Shown: one piece after another, positions 21,909-29,394 of the stretch
How the letters are laid out: each line of letters opens with the position of its first letter
Position numbering within the stretch: position 1 is the first letter of the stretch
Assembly: GCF_007667425.1 (NCBI RefSeq)
Contig: NZ_VDRC01000002.1
Coordinates: 124,001-188,000 of the forward strand
Origin: Microbacterium sp. 1.5R
GTDB lineage: Bacteria; Actinomycetota; Actinomycetes; Actinomycetales; Microbacteriaceae
Length of the DNA stretch: 64,000 nt
Direction: 5' to 3'
Program-made: the position numbers and the translations under genes
Notes under the pieces: model-generated
Database searches by the model: none
What the model saw: the letters and a program-made list of their open reading frames with translations, nothing else
Told to the model about the DNA's origin: nothing

Positions 21909-23363
21909 ATGACGCGCACCCGCACCCTGGGCACGCTGGCCACCGTCGTCGGTTTCCTCGCCTTCGTCGAGTTCACCAGCGGGGTCCTGCAGGGCTACTA
22001 CACGCCCATGCTCAGCGACATCGCGCGCCACCTCGGCATCCACGACGCCGACGTCAACTGGCTCGAGGGCACGCAGCTGATGCTGTCGGCACTCGTGGTT
22101 CCGGCGTTCGCGAAGCTCGGCGACATGGTCGGCCACAAGCGGATGCTCCTGATCTCGACCGCGCTGACCGCCGCCGCCGCGATGGTGCTGCCGTTCACCG
22201 ATTCGTTCGCCGTGTTCCTCATCGGGTGGACGCTCATGGGCTTCTACGTCGTGTGGCTGCCTCTCGAGATCGCCCTGATCTGGTCGCGCTCCCGCCGGCT
22301 CGAGGGCCGTGCCTCGCTCACCGCGAAGGCCGCAGGACTCCTGGTCGCCGCGCTCGAGGCCGGAGCCATCATCGGCGCGCTCGCCGGCGGCGCGCTCATC
22401 GACGTGCTGCCGCTCACCGTCGTGCTGCTCATCCCGGCTCTGCTCATCGTGGTGTGCTTCTTCGTGATCCTGTTCGGGGTGACCGAATCGCCGGACCCGG
22501 TCGGCGGGGTCTTCGACACCGTCGGCGTGGTCCTCATCTCCCTGGCGCTCATCTGCTTCACCGGCGGACTCAGCCTGCTCCGACTGGAGGGCGGTCTCGT
22601 CAGCCCGCTGTCGTGGGGCGTCGTGCTGCTCGGCATCCTGCTCGTGATCCCGTTCGTGCTGTGGGAGCTCCGTTGCGACGACCCGCTGATCGACGTGCGC
22701 ATGTTCCGGTCGCCGGCGCTCGGACCCGTCTTCCTCACCGCCGGACTCTTCGGCGTCAGCGTGCTGGGTGCACAGGCGCCGCTGTCGACGTTCGCGCGCA
22801 CCGATCCCGGGGCGTACGGATACGGCCTCGGAACCACCGGGTTCGCCACGTCCCTGATCATCGGCATCTATCTCATCGGCATGATCGTCGGCGCCCTCCT
22901 GTTCCCGGTGATCGCACGATCGCTCACCCCGCGCATCACGCTCATGGGCGCCTCGGTGCTGGTCGGCGTCGGTTTCCTGCTGTTCCTGCCTTTCCATGAC
23001 TCGTATCCGCAGGTCGTCACGAACATGGTCGTCGTCGGCCTCGGGTCGGGGGCGCTGGTGGCGGCGCTGCCGGCCGCGGCGGCGTCGGCTGCTCCGGCGA
23101 CGCAGACGGGCGTGGCCACCGGGCTCACGAACTCCGTCAAGACCGTCGGCGGCGCGATCGCGTCCTGCGTGTTCGGCATCGCTCTGCTGGGCGGCGCAGC
23201 CGGTGCGGTGGAGGGCACGGCCGGATCGTTCGCTGGTTACGTGACGGTGTGGGTCGTGTGCGGCGTGACCGCCCTCGTCGCAGCGGCGCTGCTCACCTTC
23301 GTGCCGAAGACCGCATTCACCGACAGGACGGATGCCGAGGCCGCAGCCGCGCCGGTGATCTGA
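21909..23363 (+). CDS. MFS transporter (DHA2-like drug/H+ antiporter family)
   Basis: Integral membrane transporter of 484 residues with at least twelve, probably fourteen, hydrophobic segments. The motif-A-like loop KLGDMVGHKRMLL lies between helices 2 and 3, and QTGVATGLTNSVKTVGGAI resembles a conserved DHA2 stretch near helix 13. GAGGAGTCGCG precedes ATG 21909. The substrate cannot be read; it follows the M20 peptidase gene on the same strand, so export of a peptidase product or drug efflux are both possible. Confidence 0.85.
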   Translation: MTRTRTLGTLATVVGFLAFVEFTSGVLQGYYTPMLSDIARHLGIHDADVNWLEGTQLMLSALVVPAFAKLGDMVGHKRMLLISTALTAAAAMVLPFTDSFAVFLIGWTLMGFYVVWLPLEIALIWSRSRRLEGRASLTAKAAGLLVAALEAGAIIGALAGGALIDVLPLTVVLLIPALLIVVCFFVILFGVTESPDPVGGVFDTVGVVLISLALICFTGGLSLLRLEGGLVSPLSWGVVLLGILLVIPFVLWELRCDDPLIDVRMFRSPALGPVFLTAGLFGVSVLGAQAPLSTFARTDPGAYGYGLGTTGFATSLIIGIYLIGMIVGALLFPVIARSLTPRITLMGASVLVGVGFLLFLPFHDSYPQVVTNMVVVGLGSGALVAALPAAAASAAPATQTGVATGLTNSVKTVGGAIASCVFGIALLGGAAGAVEGTAGSFAGYVTVWVVCGVTALVAAALLTFVPKTAFTDRTDAEAAAAPVI

Positions 23364-23438
23364 CACACGAGGCGACCCCGACACGGGGGCGCGGCGGCGG
23401 ACGCCCTGGGCATCAGACGATGTCCCCGTGTAGCGAGG

Positions 23439-23768
23439 TCACTCGCGGTCGAGACCGAAGATGCGCTTCACGAGCGCTTGTACGTCGCGGTCGAGCCCGT
23501 CGATGCGGACCCCCATGGCGTCGATGCGGCTGTTCATCGCGTCGAACTTGCTGTCGACCACCTCGAACCTGCTGTTCACCGCGTCGAACCTGCTGTTCAC
23601 CGCGTCGAACCTGCTGTCGACCGCGTCGAAACGAGCGTTCATCTCGCCCCGGAGTCCGCCGATCTCGGCACGCAGGATCCGTACGAAGAGCGTCGACACG
23701 ACGCCGATCATGCTGAACAGCAACGCGCTGACGACGCCGATCACCGTCCAGGTCTGCGCATCGTTCAT
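23439..23768 (-). CDS. Membrane-anchored coiled-coil protein with heptad repeats
   Basis: About 109 residues: one N-terminal transmembrane segment (VIGVVSALLFSMIGVVST) followed by a long coiled coil built from near-identical heptads of the type DAVNSRF (DAVDSRF, DAVNSRF twice, EVVDSKF, DAMNSRI, DAMGVRI). The heptads are also 21-bp DNA repeats. The start is uncertain: ATG 23768, 23777 and 23813 are in frame. No enzymatic motif is seen. Similar short TM plus coiled-coil proteins occur in phage holin-associated and envelope proteins; the function is unknown. Confidence 0.65.
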   Translation of the reverse strand: MNDAQTWTVIGVVSALLFSMIGVVSTLFVRILRAEIGGLRGEMNARFDAVDSRFDAVNSRFDAVNSRFEVVDSKFDAMNSRIDAMGVRIDGLDRDVQALVKRIFGLDRE

Positions 23769-23896
23769 GAACCCCATCCCCCGATCGTCGCACCGATCAG
23801 GCGAGTCTGACACGGGTCCGCGGCAACGGATTCCGGGATTCCGCGAACCGTGGAGAAGAGTCGGAAGGACCCGTCAGTGCAGAGAAGGACGCGGCG

Positions 23897-24073
23897 TCAT
23901 CTCTCCTTCGGCGGGTTGTGCATGAACTCGATGCGGATGCCGTCGGCGTCCTCCAAGAAGGACGCGTAGTAGCGCGCGGAGTATCGGGGATACTCCTCGG
24001 GTTCGCGGACGACCGTCCACCCGGCATCCGTCGCGAGGTCATGCAGAGCGGGCGGGGGGCGGGGGTCGCCGGT
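23897..24073 (-). pseudogene. 3' remnant of a VOC (glyoxalase/bleomycin-resistance) gene
   Basis: About 50 codons match the end of VOC proteins: LHDLATDAGWTVV, EYPRYSARYYASFLEDADG and IRIEFMHNPP. The first metal-binding half of the fold is missing; its place is taken by the 3' end of the siderophore-interacting gene. An open frame continues upstream to an ATG at 24148, but those codons lie within the neighbouring gene and show no VOC features. Best read as a truncated remnant after a deletion or rearrangement. Confidence 0.6.
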
Positions 24074-24074
24074 G

Positions 24075-24842
24075 TCAGTGGGGCGCGTGGTATTCGGCCT
24101 CGCCGCGCTTCCAATAGCCCTTGACGACTGCCTTTCCGACGTCGACACCCCAGCGCTCCACCAGGCCGCGACCCGGCTTCACGACCGACTGCTCGGCGGC
24201 GACGAAGACGAACGGGTCGGCGCCGACGGCATCCGCCTCGGTCAGCCCGTCGAGGAAGGCGATCAGGGCTGAGCCGGGTGCGGCGTCTGCTCGGTGGAGC
24301 CATTCGACCTGGACCGGTGCGTCGATGTCGATCTCTCCTGCGGCCGAGACGGTCTCGATGACGATGCGAGCCGGAGTCGAGTCGGGGATGAGAGCGGAGA
24401 AACGACGAATCGCCGGGATCGCCGTCTCGTCCCCGACCAGCAACCAGGAATCGGGCTCTCCGTCGATCACCGCGGAGCCGCGCGGTCCGCCGACGCCGAT
24501 CGACGAGCCAAGTGGCGCCCTTGCCGCCCACGGCGCGGCGACGCCGGAGTCGCCGTGCACGGCGAACTCGACGTCGAGCCAGCCGTCTCCCCACACGAGC
24601 GGCGTGTACTCGCGGCTCGGTGCGGCCCGCATCTCCTCGACGGATCCCACTGGTCCCGTGGGGAAGAACAGGCGCATGTGATCGTCGGACCCGAGGGAGG
24701 CGAAGCCGTCGAGATCGCTGCCGGTCAGTCGCAGACGCACGTAGCCGGGGGCCAGCCATTCGCGCGAGGAGAGGGTCACCGTCCGGAAACGCAGGTCGAG
24801 CCCGCGGCGTTCGATTGAGAAGCCGGATCGCGTGTCACCCAT
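24075..24842 (-). CDS. Siderophore-interacting protein (FAD-dependent ferric reductase family)
   Basis: A 255-residue ViuB/YqjH-like flavoprotein that releases iron from ferric siderophores in the cytoplasm. The FAD-binding barrel carries the conserved REYTPLVW (the RxYT motif) around residues 77-84 and an FAD-binding GPRGSAVI stretch; the C-terminal NAD(P)-binding half has WLLVGDETAIPAI and FVFVAAEQSV, and the WKRGEAEYH end is typical of the family. No siderophore transport genes lie nearby. The start follows a leaderless promoter. Confidence 0.87.
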   Translation of the reverse strand: MGDTRSGFSIERRGLDLRFRTVTLSSREWLAPGYVRLRLTGSDLDGFASLGSDDHMRLFFPTGPVGSVEEMRAAPSREYTPLVWGDGWLDVEFAVHGDSGVAAPWAARAPLGSSIGVGGPRGSAVIDGEPDSWLLVGDETAIPAIRRFSALIPDSTPARIVIETVSAAGEIDIDAPVQVEWLHRADAAPGSALIAFLDGLTEADAVGADPFVFVAAEQSVVKPGRGLVERWGVDVGKAVVKGYWKRGEAEYHAPH

Positions 24843-24854
24843 GAATCAAGGCTA
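24843..24854 (-). promoter_or_regulatory. Leaderless -10 element of the siderophore-interacting gene
   Basis: TAGCCT (24854-24849) stands six bases before ATG 24842 on the minus strand. Confidence 0.55.
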
Positions 24855-24868
24855 ACGGCCGGCGACGG

Positions 24869-25066
24869 TCACAGCTCTATGCCCTGATCCTCGTCGTTCA
24901 CACCGGCGTTGTGGCCGCGCCGCGACTCGTAGCCGAGGAACCAGCCCAGCCAGACGATCGCGGCGATCAGGATGCCGAGCCACACGTTCTGGAACACGAG
25001 GCCGATCACGACACCGGCGACGAGCAGACCGACGGTGACGGAGACGCGGAGGGCGGTGCGTGACAT
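24869..25066 (-). CDS. Small two-helix membrane protein
   Basis: A 65-residue protein with two hydrophobic segments (about residues 7-24 and 27-46) and a charged tail ending NDEDQGIEL. No family name can be assigned from the sequence. The start is supported by a leaderless -10 element. It sits between the AlkA and siderophore-interacting genes on the same strand but has its own promoter. Confidence 0.7.
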   Translation of the reverse strand: MSRTALRVSVTVGLLVAGVVIGLVFQNVWLGILIAAIVWLGWFLGYESRRGHNAGVNDEDQGIEL

Positions 25067-25078
25067 GGACTCAGCCTA
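25067..25078 (-). promoter_or_regulatory. Leaderless -10 element of the small membrane protein gene
   Basis: TAGGCT (25078-25073) stands six bases before ATG 25066. Confidence 0.55.
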
Positions 25079-25103
25079 GGGCCGCGGCGGGGCGGCTACG
25101 CGG

Positions 25104-26060
25104 TCAGTGCCGACGATGGTCGGCCGGGGTGAGTCGGGGACCTCGGCGCGGCTCGCTGACGCCGCTGGCGTAGATGAGGCGGATCACGCGCTGCCGGTGG
25201 CCTGCCCACGGCGCGAGGAGCTCCAGCATCCCGTCGTCGTCGGTACGGTGCCCGGTGAGGGCGTGGCCGACCTCGTGGGCGAGGTGGTAGTCCCCGACGC
25301 TGACGGCGTCGGGGTCGCCCAGCGCTCGCAGACGGGTCTCGGCGGAGGTCCACACGCCGATGCCGGGGAGGCTGGTGAGTACGCGGTCGCGGCCGTCTCC
25401 GGTCGGCGCGCCGACGAAGGCGCGAGCGATCGAGTCGGCCCGCGCGGCCGCCGTGACGATCGTCTTCGACTGCGGCGGCTGGACGCCGGCGCGATGCCAG
25501 TCCCAGGACGGGATGCGCTGCCACTCGGATGCCGTGGGGGCGGCGTACATGGGGCGGGGCGCGGGACCAGGAGCGCGATGGCCGAACTTCGTCACCAGGA
25601 GACGCCAGGCGCGGAAAGCCTCGAGACCTGTCACCTTCTGCTCGAGGATCGCACAGGCGAGCGCGTCGAAGACCTCGCCGGTTCTGGCGAGGCGGATGCC
25701 GGGTGTGCGCCGCGCGACCTCGGCGACGAAGGGATGGGGGGAGGGGTCGAATCCGGAGGGATCGTCGTCGCTGCCGCAGAGCGCGGGCACGGTGTCGAGC
25801 GCCTCGCCGGCTCCGTCGCCCCAGGCGCTCGCCCTGATCTCGTCGCGGACGGCGCGGAGGGCCAGCGTGGCTGCCCCGCGCGAGGTGCGCACCGTGCGCC
25901 AGATGACGGCGCCGTCGAAGACCATGGTGGGATCGCCGGGGCCGCGACGGAGCATGCCGACCGTGCGTCGGAAGTCGACGTGGTGTCCGGGTCGATACAC
26001 CGATTCCCGACGAGGGTGAGCGGCCGCCTCGGCGGCTGCGGCATCCTGCGTCAGGGTCAT
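25104..26060 (-). CDS. DNA-3-methyladenine glycosylase II-like (AlkA/HhH-GPD)
   Basis: Base-excision-repair glycosylase of 318 residues that would remove alkylated purines. The helix-hairpin-helix is LTSLPGIGVWTSAE, and the catalytic aspartate is D257 in VSVGDYH. EQKVTGLEAFRAWR is the family's earlier conserved helix. No iron-sulfur cysteines follow, as expected for AlkA rather than MutY or Nth. The long N-terminal part may be an AlkA-type beta domain. It has its own leaderless promoter, and no Ada-like regulator lies nearby. Confidence 0.86.
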   Translation of the reverse strand: MTLTQDAAAAEAAAHPRRESVYRPGHHVDFRRTVGMLRRGPGDPTMVFDGAVIWRTVRTSRGAATLALRAVRDEIRASAWGDGAGEALDTVPALCGSDDDPSGFDPSPHPFVAEVARRTPGIRLARTGEVFDALACAILEQKVTGLEAFRAWRLLVTKFGHRAPGPAPRPMYAAPTASEWQRIPSWDWHRAGVQPPQSKTIVTAAARADSIARAFVGAPTGDGRDRVLTSLPGIGVWTSAETRLRALGDPDAVSVGDYHLAHEVGHALTGHRTDDDGMLELLAPWAGHRQRVIRLIYASGVSEPRRGPRLTPADHRRH

Positions 26061-26072
26061 GCGCCCACCCTA
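26061..26072 (-). promoter_or_regulatory. Leaderless -10 element of the AlkA-like gene
   Basis: TAGGGT (26072-26067) stands six bases before ATG 26060. Confidence 0.55.
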
Positions 26073-26094
26073 CGCGGCGGGCCTGACACTCGGA

Positions 26095-26787
26095 TCAGAA
26101 GCGATCGGGCGACGGCGTTCCGTGGCCGTAGCGGATGACGACGTCGGCGTGACGGTCGAAGCGGTAGCCGATGCCGCGCACGGTGCGCACGATGTCCTCG
26201 TAGCGGCCGAGCTTCGCGCGAAGGCGGCGCACGTGCACGTCGATGGTGCGCTCGCCGGGGGTCTCGTCGTCCTGCGCCTGCCAGAGCGCGGAGACCAGCT
26301 CGCTGCGCTCGATCGTGCGACCCTCGCGGAGCACCAGGTACTGCAGCAGTTCGAACTCCTTGTAGGTGAAGGCGGCGGACTCGCCGTCGATCAGGACGCG
26401 CTTGCGGGAGATGTCGACGACCACCCCGCCTTCTTCGACCGTGGTCTCCTCCTCAGCCGCGGCCTTGGTGCGGGCGATCGCGCCGGGTTCGTGCAGCGCG
26501 AGGCGCACGACGTCGAGGTCGCGTCCGCCTGAGCCGTGCGGGGCCAGCGCCACAGTCGCGTGCGTCTCGGCCCCGGGAGCGAGCTCGGCGAGGGTGCGCC
26601 GCAGGGCGTCGACGAGGAGCGGGAGGCTCACCCCCGCTTCGGCGGCCTTGATCTCGTCGAGGCCGACGTACAGCGCGAAGCCACGGGGCGAGCGGACGGC
26701 GGGCAGATCGGCGGCGAGCGGTGCCGAGGCGACGGAGGCCGGGGCGGCAGCGGAGGAGGGACGCTCGAGAAGTGCGGTGTTCGACAT
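26095..26787 (-). CDS. Winged-helix (OmpR-type) regulator without a receiver domain
   Basis: A 230-residue protein whose last 105 residues form an OmpR/PhoB winged helix: FTYKEFELLQYLVLREGRT, ALWQAQ, ERTIDVHVRRLRAKLG and TVRGIGYRF are all typical. The N-terminal half has an Ala/Pro-rich start and an alpha-beta stretch (FALYVGLDEIKAAEAG) but no receiver phosphoacceptor, so it is not a classical response regulator. The start is ATG 26787 with GAGGA upstream. Its promoter appears about 250 bases upstream, giving a long leader that contains a Cys/Met-rich small ORF. Targets unknown. Confidence 0.8.
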   Translation of the reverse strand: MSNTALLERPSSAAAPASVASAPLAADLPAVRSPRGFALYVGLDEIKAAEAGVSLPLLVDALRRTLAELAPGAETHATVALAPHGSGGRDLDVVRLALHEPGAIARTKAAAEEETTVEEGGVVVDISRKRVLIDGESAAFTYKEFELLQYLVLREGRTIERSELVSALWQAQDDETPGERTIDVHVRRLRAKLGRYEDIVRTVRGIGYRFDRHADVVIRYGHGTPSPDRF

Positions 26788-26935
26788 GATGATGAAGTCC
26801 TCAGGACGTGAGCCGGACGGGCTCTGATGCGTTGCATGAATGACCGGGCGAGCCGGAGAAGCGAGCAAGGGTGGATGCTCGGAGACCCGGACCACGCAGA
26901 TCGCGAGGGTCAGGTCAGACGGAGTGGCTGTTCGT

Positions 26936-27037
26936 TCAGCGACACATTCGGCAACACATGCCAACGCGACCGGGCATCATCATCCCGGCAGTCCCGTTCG
27001 CCTCCTGGGCGGACAAAGGGCTTGCGTTGGTAGTCAT
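26936..27037 (-). CDS. Putative leaderless Cys/Met-rich leader peptide
   Basis: A 33-residue open frame whose ATG (27037) stands seven bases after a consensus -10 (CATAAT), so it would be translated from the 5' end of the transcript. The second half reads GMMMPGRVGMCCRMCR: three cysteines within five residues and six methionines in all, strikingly rich in sulfur amino acids. It lies in the leader of the winged-helix regulator gene, 149 bases before that ATG. Known actinobacterial leaderless leader peptides with Cys runs act as cysteine-responsive attenuators; the same role here is inference. Confidence 0.45.
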   Translation of the reverse strand: MTTNASPLSAQEANGTAGMMMPGRVGMCCRMCR

Positions 27038-27044
27038 GGGAGGG

Positions 27045-27074
27045 ATTATGTCCGAAGAAGTCCGCCTGTGTCAA
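27045..27074 (-). promoter_or_regulatory. Consensus promoter of the leader ORF and winged-helix gene
   Basis: Minus-strand TTGACA (27074-27069), an 18-bp spacer, and CATAAT (27050-27045): the best sigma-70-like match noticed in the window. It fires toward the small ORF at 27037 and the regulator at 26787. Confidence 0.7.
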
Positions 27075-27101
27075 AACGACCCTCGGCGGGGGTGGCGGGC
27101 G

Positions 27102-27113
27102 TAACGTGGAGCC
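27102..27113 (+). promoter_or_regulatory. Leaderless -10 element of a GNAT-like gene
   Basis: TAACGT (27102-27107) stands six bases before GTG 27114. Confidence 0.5.
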
Positions 27114-27422
27114 GTGACCAGCTCGACACTCGCCTCCGGCTTCATCCTCACCGATGAGAAGGACGCCTCGCGGTACACGCTGACTCGCGACGGAAAGCTC
27201 GTGAGCGTGCTCGACTACCGCGACGACGGCCGGACCATCGCCCTCACGAGGGCCTTCACGATCCCGACTTTCCGCGGCCACGGCTATGCAGGGACCGTCG
27301 TGGAGGGGGCCGTCGCCGACATCGAGGCGCGCGGCGACCGCAAGGTCGATGCGGTGTGCTGGTACGTCGCCGACTGGTTCGCCGCGCACCCCGAGCACGC
27401 CACGCTCCTGCGGTCCCGATGA
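27114..27422 (+). CDS. YjdJ-like short GNAT N-acetyltransferase
   Basis: A 102-residue single-domain acetyltransferase of the short YjdJ/GCN5-related class. FILTDEKDASRYTL and LVSVLDYRDDGRTIAL form the first strands, and TIPTFRGHGYAGTVVEGAV holds the acetyl-CoA loop (RGHGYAG). It ends CWYVADWFAAHPEHATLL, the conserved C-terminus of the class, where the cysteine near residue 85 is typical. Substrate unknown. GTG start by leaderless promoter. Confidence 0.82.
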   Translation: MTSSTLASGFILTDEKDASRYTLTRDGKLVSVLDYRDDGRTIALTRAFTIPTFRGHGYAGTVVEGAVADIEARGDRKVDAVCWYVADWFAAHPEHATLLRSR

Positions 27423-27476
27423 CCATGTCGTCGTGTGACGCCGTGTTACACGCCGACGTCCTGCGAGGATGAGGGA

Positions 27477-27944
27477 ATGAGACTCGCAGAGGCACTCACC
27501 GCCAGAGCCGACCTGCAGCGCCGTATCGAGCAGCTGCGGGCCCGCATCACCGCCAACGCGCGATACCAGGAGGGCGAGGAGCCGGCAGAGGATGCGTCGG
27601 CCCTGCTCGTCGAAGCCGAAGAGGCACTCGAAAGGCTGCGCGACCTGATCCGGCGCATCAATGCGACGAACGCCCGCCTCGACCTCGGCGCGGACGGCAC
27701 CATGACCGATGCGCTCGCCGCACGCGACGTGCTGCGCCTGCGGCATTCGCTCCTCACGGATGCCGCTGCGGCGGCATCAGGGGCGTCCTCGCCGGGCTTC
27801 CGACAGATGCGCTCCGAGCTGCGCCAGCTCGCCGCGCTCCCCGTCGCGTCGCTGCGGACCCGGGCGGACGAGACCGCACGCGAGCTGAGGGAGCTGGACA
27901 ACCGGATCCAGCAGGCCAATTGGACCAGCGATCTGGAGGAGTAG
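27477..27944 (+). CDS. DIP1984-family (septicolysin-like) protein
   Basis: A 155-residue, almost wholly helical protein. MRLAEALTARADLQRRIEQL at the N-terminus and the repeated Glu/Arg/Leu coiled-coil helices match the DIP1984 family found in actinobacteria and others, whose function is unknown. The start is ATG 27477, with GAGGATGAGGGA directly before it; an upstream ATG at 27435 has no support. It has no cysteine-based or catalytic motif. It is separated from sbcD by 282 bp. Confidence 0.75.
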   Translation: MRLAEALTARADLQRRIEQLRARITANARYQEGEEPAEDASALLVEAEEALERLRDLIRRINATNARLDLGADGTMTDALAARDVLRLRHSLLTDAAAAASGASSPGFRQMRSELRQLAALPVASLRTRADETARELRELDNRIQQANWTSDLEE

Positions 27945-28214
27945 AGCGGAAGTCGGTAGTCACGACGGGGCGGGCACACCCCCAGCCGGAGGGGCAAGTC
28001 CGGCTCCTGTGGGGCGGAGGGCAGCCCGCGAATCGCATCGCGCAGCCCCGCACGTCGCACAGGTGATCGCGCACCGCGCACCACGCATCACCGCGTGCCG
28101 ATCGTCGTGACGAGGGTGGGTCAGGGGACCTTCCGCACACTCCATCGCGCGCCGATCCTCGATCGGTCCGCGTCCTCGGCGGCACGCCTCGAAGCGAATG
28201 TCGGTGGGGGTTCG
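27945..28214. other. Intergenic region with several hairpins
   Basis: I see no gene here. It holds stems 27984-27990 with 27999-28005 (7 bp, loop GGGGCAAG), 28028-28042 (CGCGA/TCGCG), 28062-28092 (GGTGAT/ATCACC) and 28152-28166 (CCGAT/ATCGG). The first may end the DIP1984 transcript. No known riboswitch was recognised. Confidence 0.4.
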
Positions 28215-28226
28215 TAGCGTGTGAGT
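28215..28226 (+). promoter_or_regulatory. Leaderless -10 element of sbcD
   Basis: TAGCGT (28215-28220) stands six bases before ATG 28227, favouring that ATG over the GTG at 28221. Confidence 0.55.
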
Positions 28227-29381
28227 ATGCGCATCCTGCACACCTCCGACTGGCACATCGGTCGCACGTTCCATGGCAACTCCACCATGGACGCCCTGGC
28301 CGATGTCCTGGGGGCACTCGCAGAGCAGGTGCGCCAGAACCAGGTCGATGTCGTCGTGATCGCCGGGGACGTCTTCGACTCTGCAACGCCCGCGGGTGGG
28401 GCGTACACGTTGCTCAGTGACGCGCTCGTCGCCCTCAGCGACACGGGCGCCAGGGTGATCGTCACCAGCGGGAATCATGACTCCGCCGCCCGTCTCGGGT
28501 TCCAGGCGCGGCTCCTGCGCGACGGCATCCACGTGCTCACCGACCCTCTCGCGATCGGAACGCCCATCACGGTCGAAGACGAACACGGGCCGGTGCAGTT
28601 CTTCGGCATCCCGTATCTCGAGCCGGCGATCGTGCGCCAGCATTGGCCGGAGGCCGAGCTGCGCACGCAGGCGCAGACCGTCGCTCATGCCATGGACCTG
28701 GTCCGCAGCGGCATGCAGGCGCATCCCGGCCGGTCGGTCGCGATCTCGCATTGCTTCTCCGCCGGCGTCGACGCCACGCTCGGGCTCGAGCGCGAAGTGC
28801 GTCAGGGAGGGCTCGACGTCGTCCCCCTGTCGGTCTTCGACGGCCCCGATTACGTGGCGCTCGGACACATCCACGGACGGCAGCAGATCAGCGAACGGGT
28901 GCGCTACTCGGGAGCGCCGCTGCACTACAGCTTCGGCGAGCAGAGCAAGCCCCGCGGGTCGTGGCTCGTCGACCTGGACGCACAGGGCCTCGCCGCGGTC
29001 GAATGGCTCGCTCTCCCCGTCCCCCGCCTGCTGGTCACCCTCACCGGGACGCTCGACGAGATCCTCTCCGAGGCCAACGTCGCCGCCCATGCCGAGCACT
29101 GGGTGTGCGCCGTCTACACCGACGCCGTCGCGCAGAGCGAGCCGATGCGCCGCCTGCGTGAGCGATTCCCGTTCTGCGCGATGGTGCAGCACCAGCCGTC
29201 GGAGGTCGGGGATCAGACCCCTCGCTCCTACGTCGACCGGCTGCGCGGTGCTGTGTCGGACATCGAGCGCATCGATGCGTTCCTCGAGCACGTCCGCTCA
29301 GGAAATGGCCCCACCGAACGCGAGCGCGCGCTGATCCGCGAGGTCCTCGACGACCGTGTGCGCGCCGACGCGCTGATCTGA
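28227..29381 (+). CDS. sbcD: Exonuclease SbcCD subunit D
   Basis: Mn-dependent nuclease subunit of the SbcCD (Mre11-Rad50-like) complex that opens DNA hairpins and trims protein-blocked ends. 384 residues. Phosphoesterase motifs are in order: HTSDWHIG near the N-terminus, AGDVFD, SGNHD, a histidine in ISHCFSAGVD, and GHIH. The capping domain and C-terminal helices (ERIDAFLEHV) that bind SbcC follow. Start ATG 28227 is set by the leaderless promoter. sbcC follows after 13 bases, so both are one operon. Confidence 0.94.
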   Translation: MRILHTSDWHIGRTFHGNSTMDALADVLGALAEQVRQNQVDVVVIAGDVFDSATPAGGAYTLLSDALVALSDTGARVIVTSGNHDSAARLGFQARLLRDGIHVLTDPLAIGTPITVEDEHGPVQFFGIPYLEPAIVRQHWPEAELRTQAQTVAHAMDLVRSGMQAHPGRSVAISHCFSAGVDATLGLEREVRQGGLDVVPLSVFDGPDYVALGHIHGRQQISERVRYSGAPLHYSFGEQSKPRGSWLVDLDAQGLAAVEWLALPVPRLLVTLTGTLDEILSEANVAAHAEHWVCAVYTDAVAQSEPMRRLRERFPFCAMVQHQPSEVGDQTPRSYVDRLRGAVSDIERIDAFLEHVRSGNGPTERERALIREVLDDRVRADALI

Positions 29382-29394
29382 GGCGGGGGTCCTG

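Noticed and set aside
28221..28226. GTG start for sbcD
   Set aside because: Falls inside the spacing needed between TAGCGT and the ATG at 28227, which gives the family N-terminus MRILHTSDWH.
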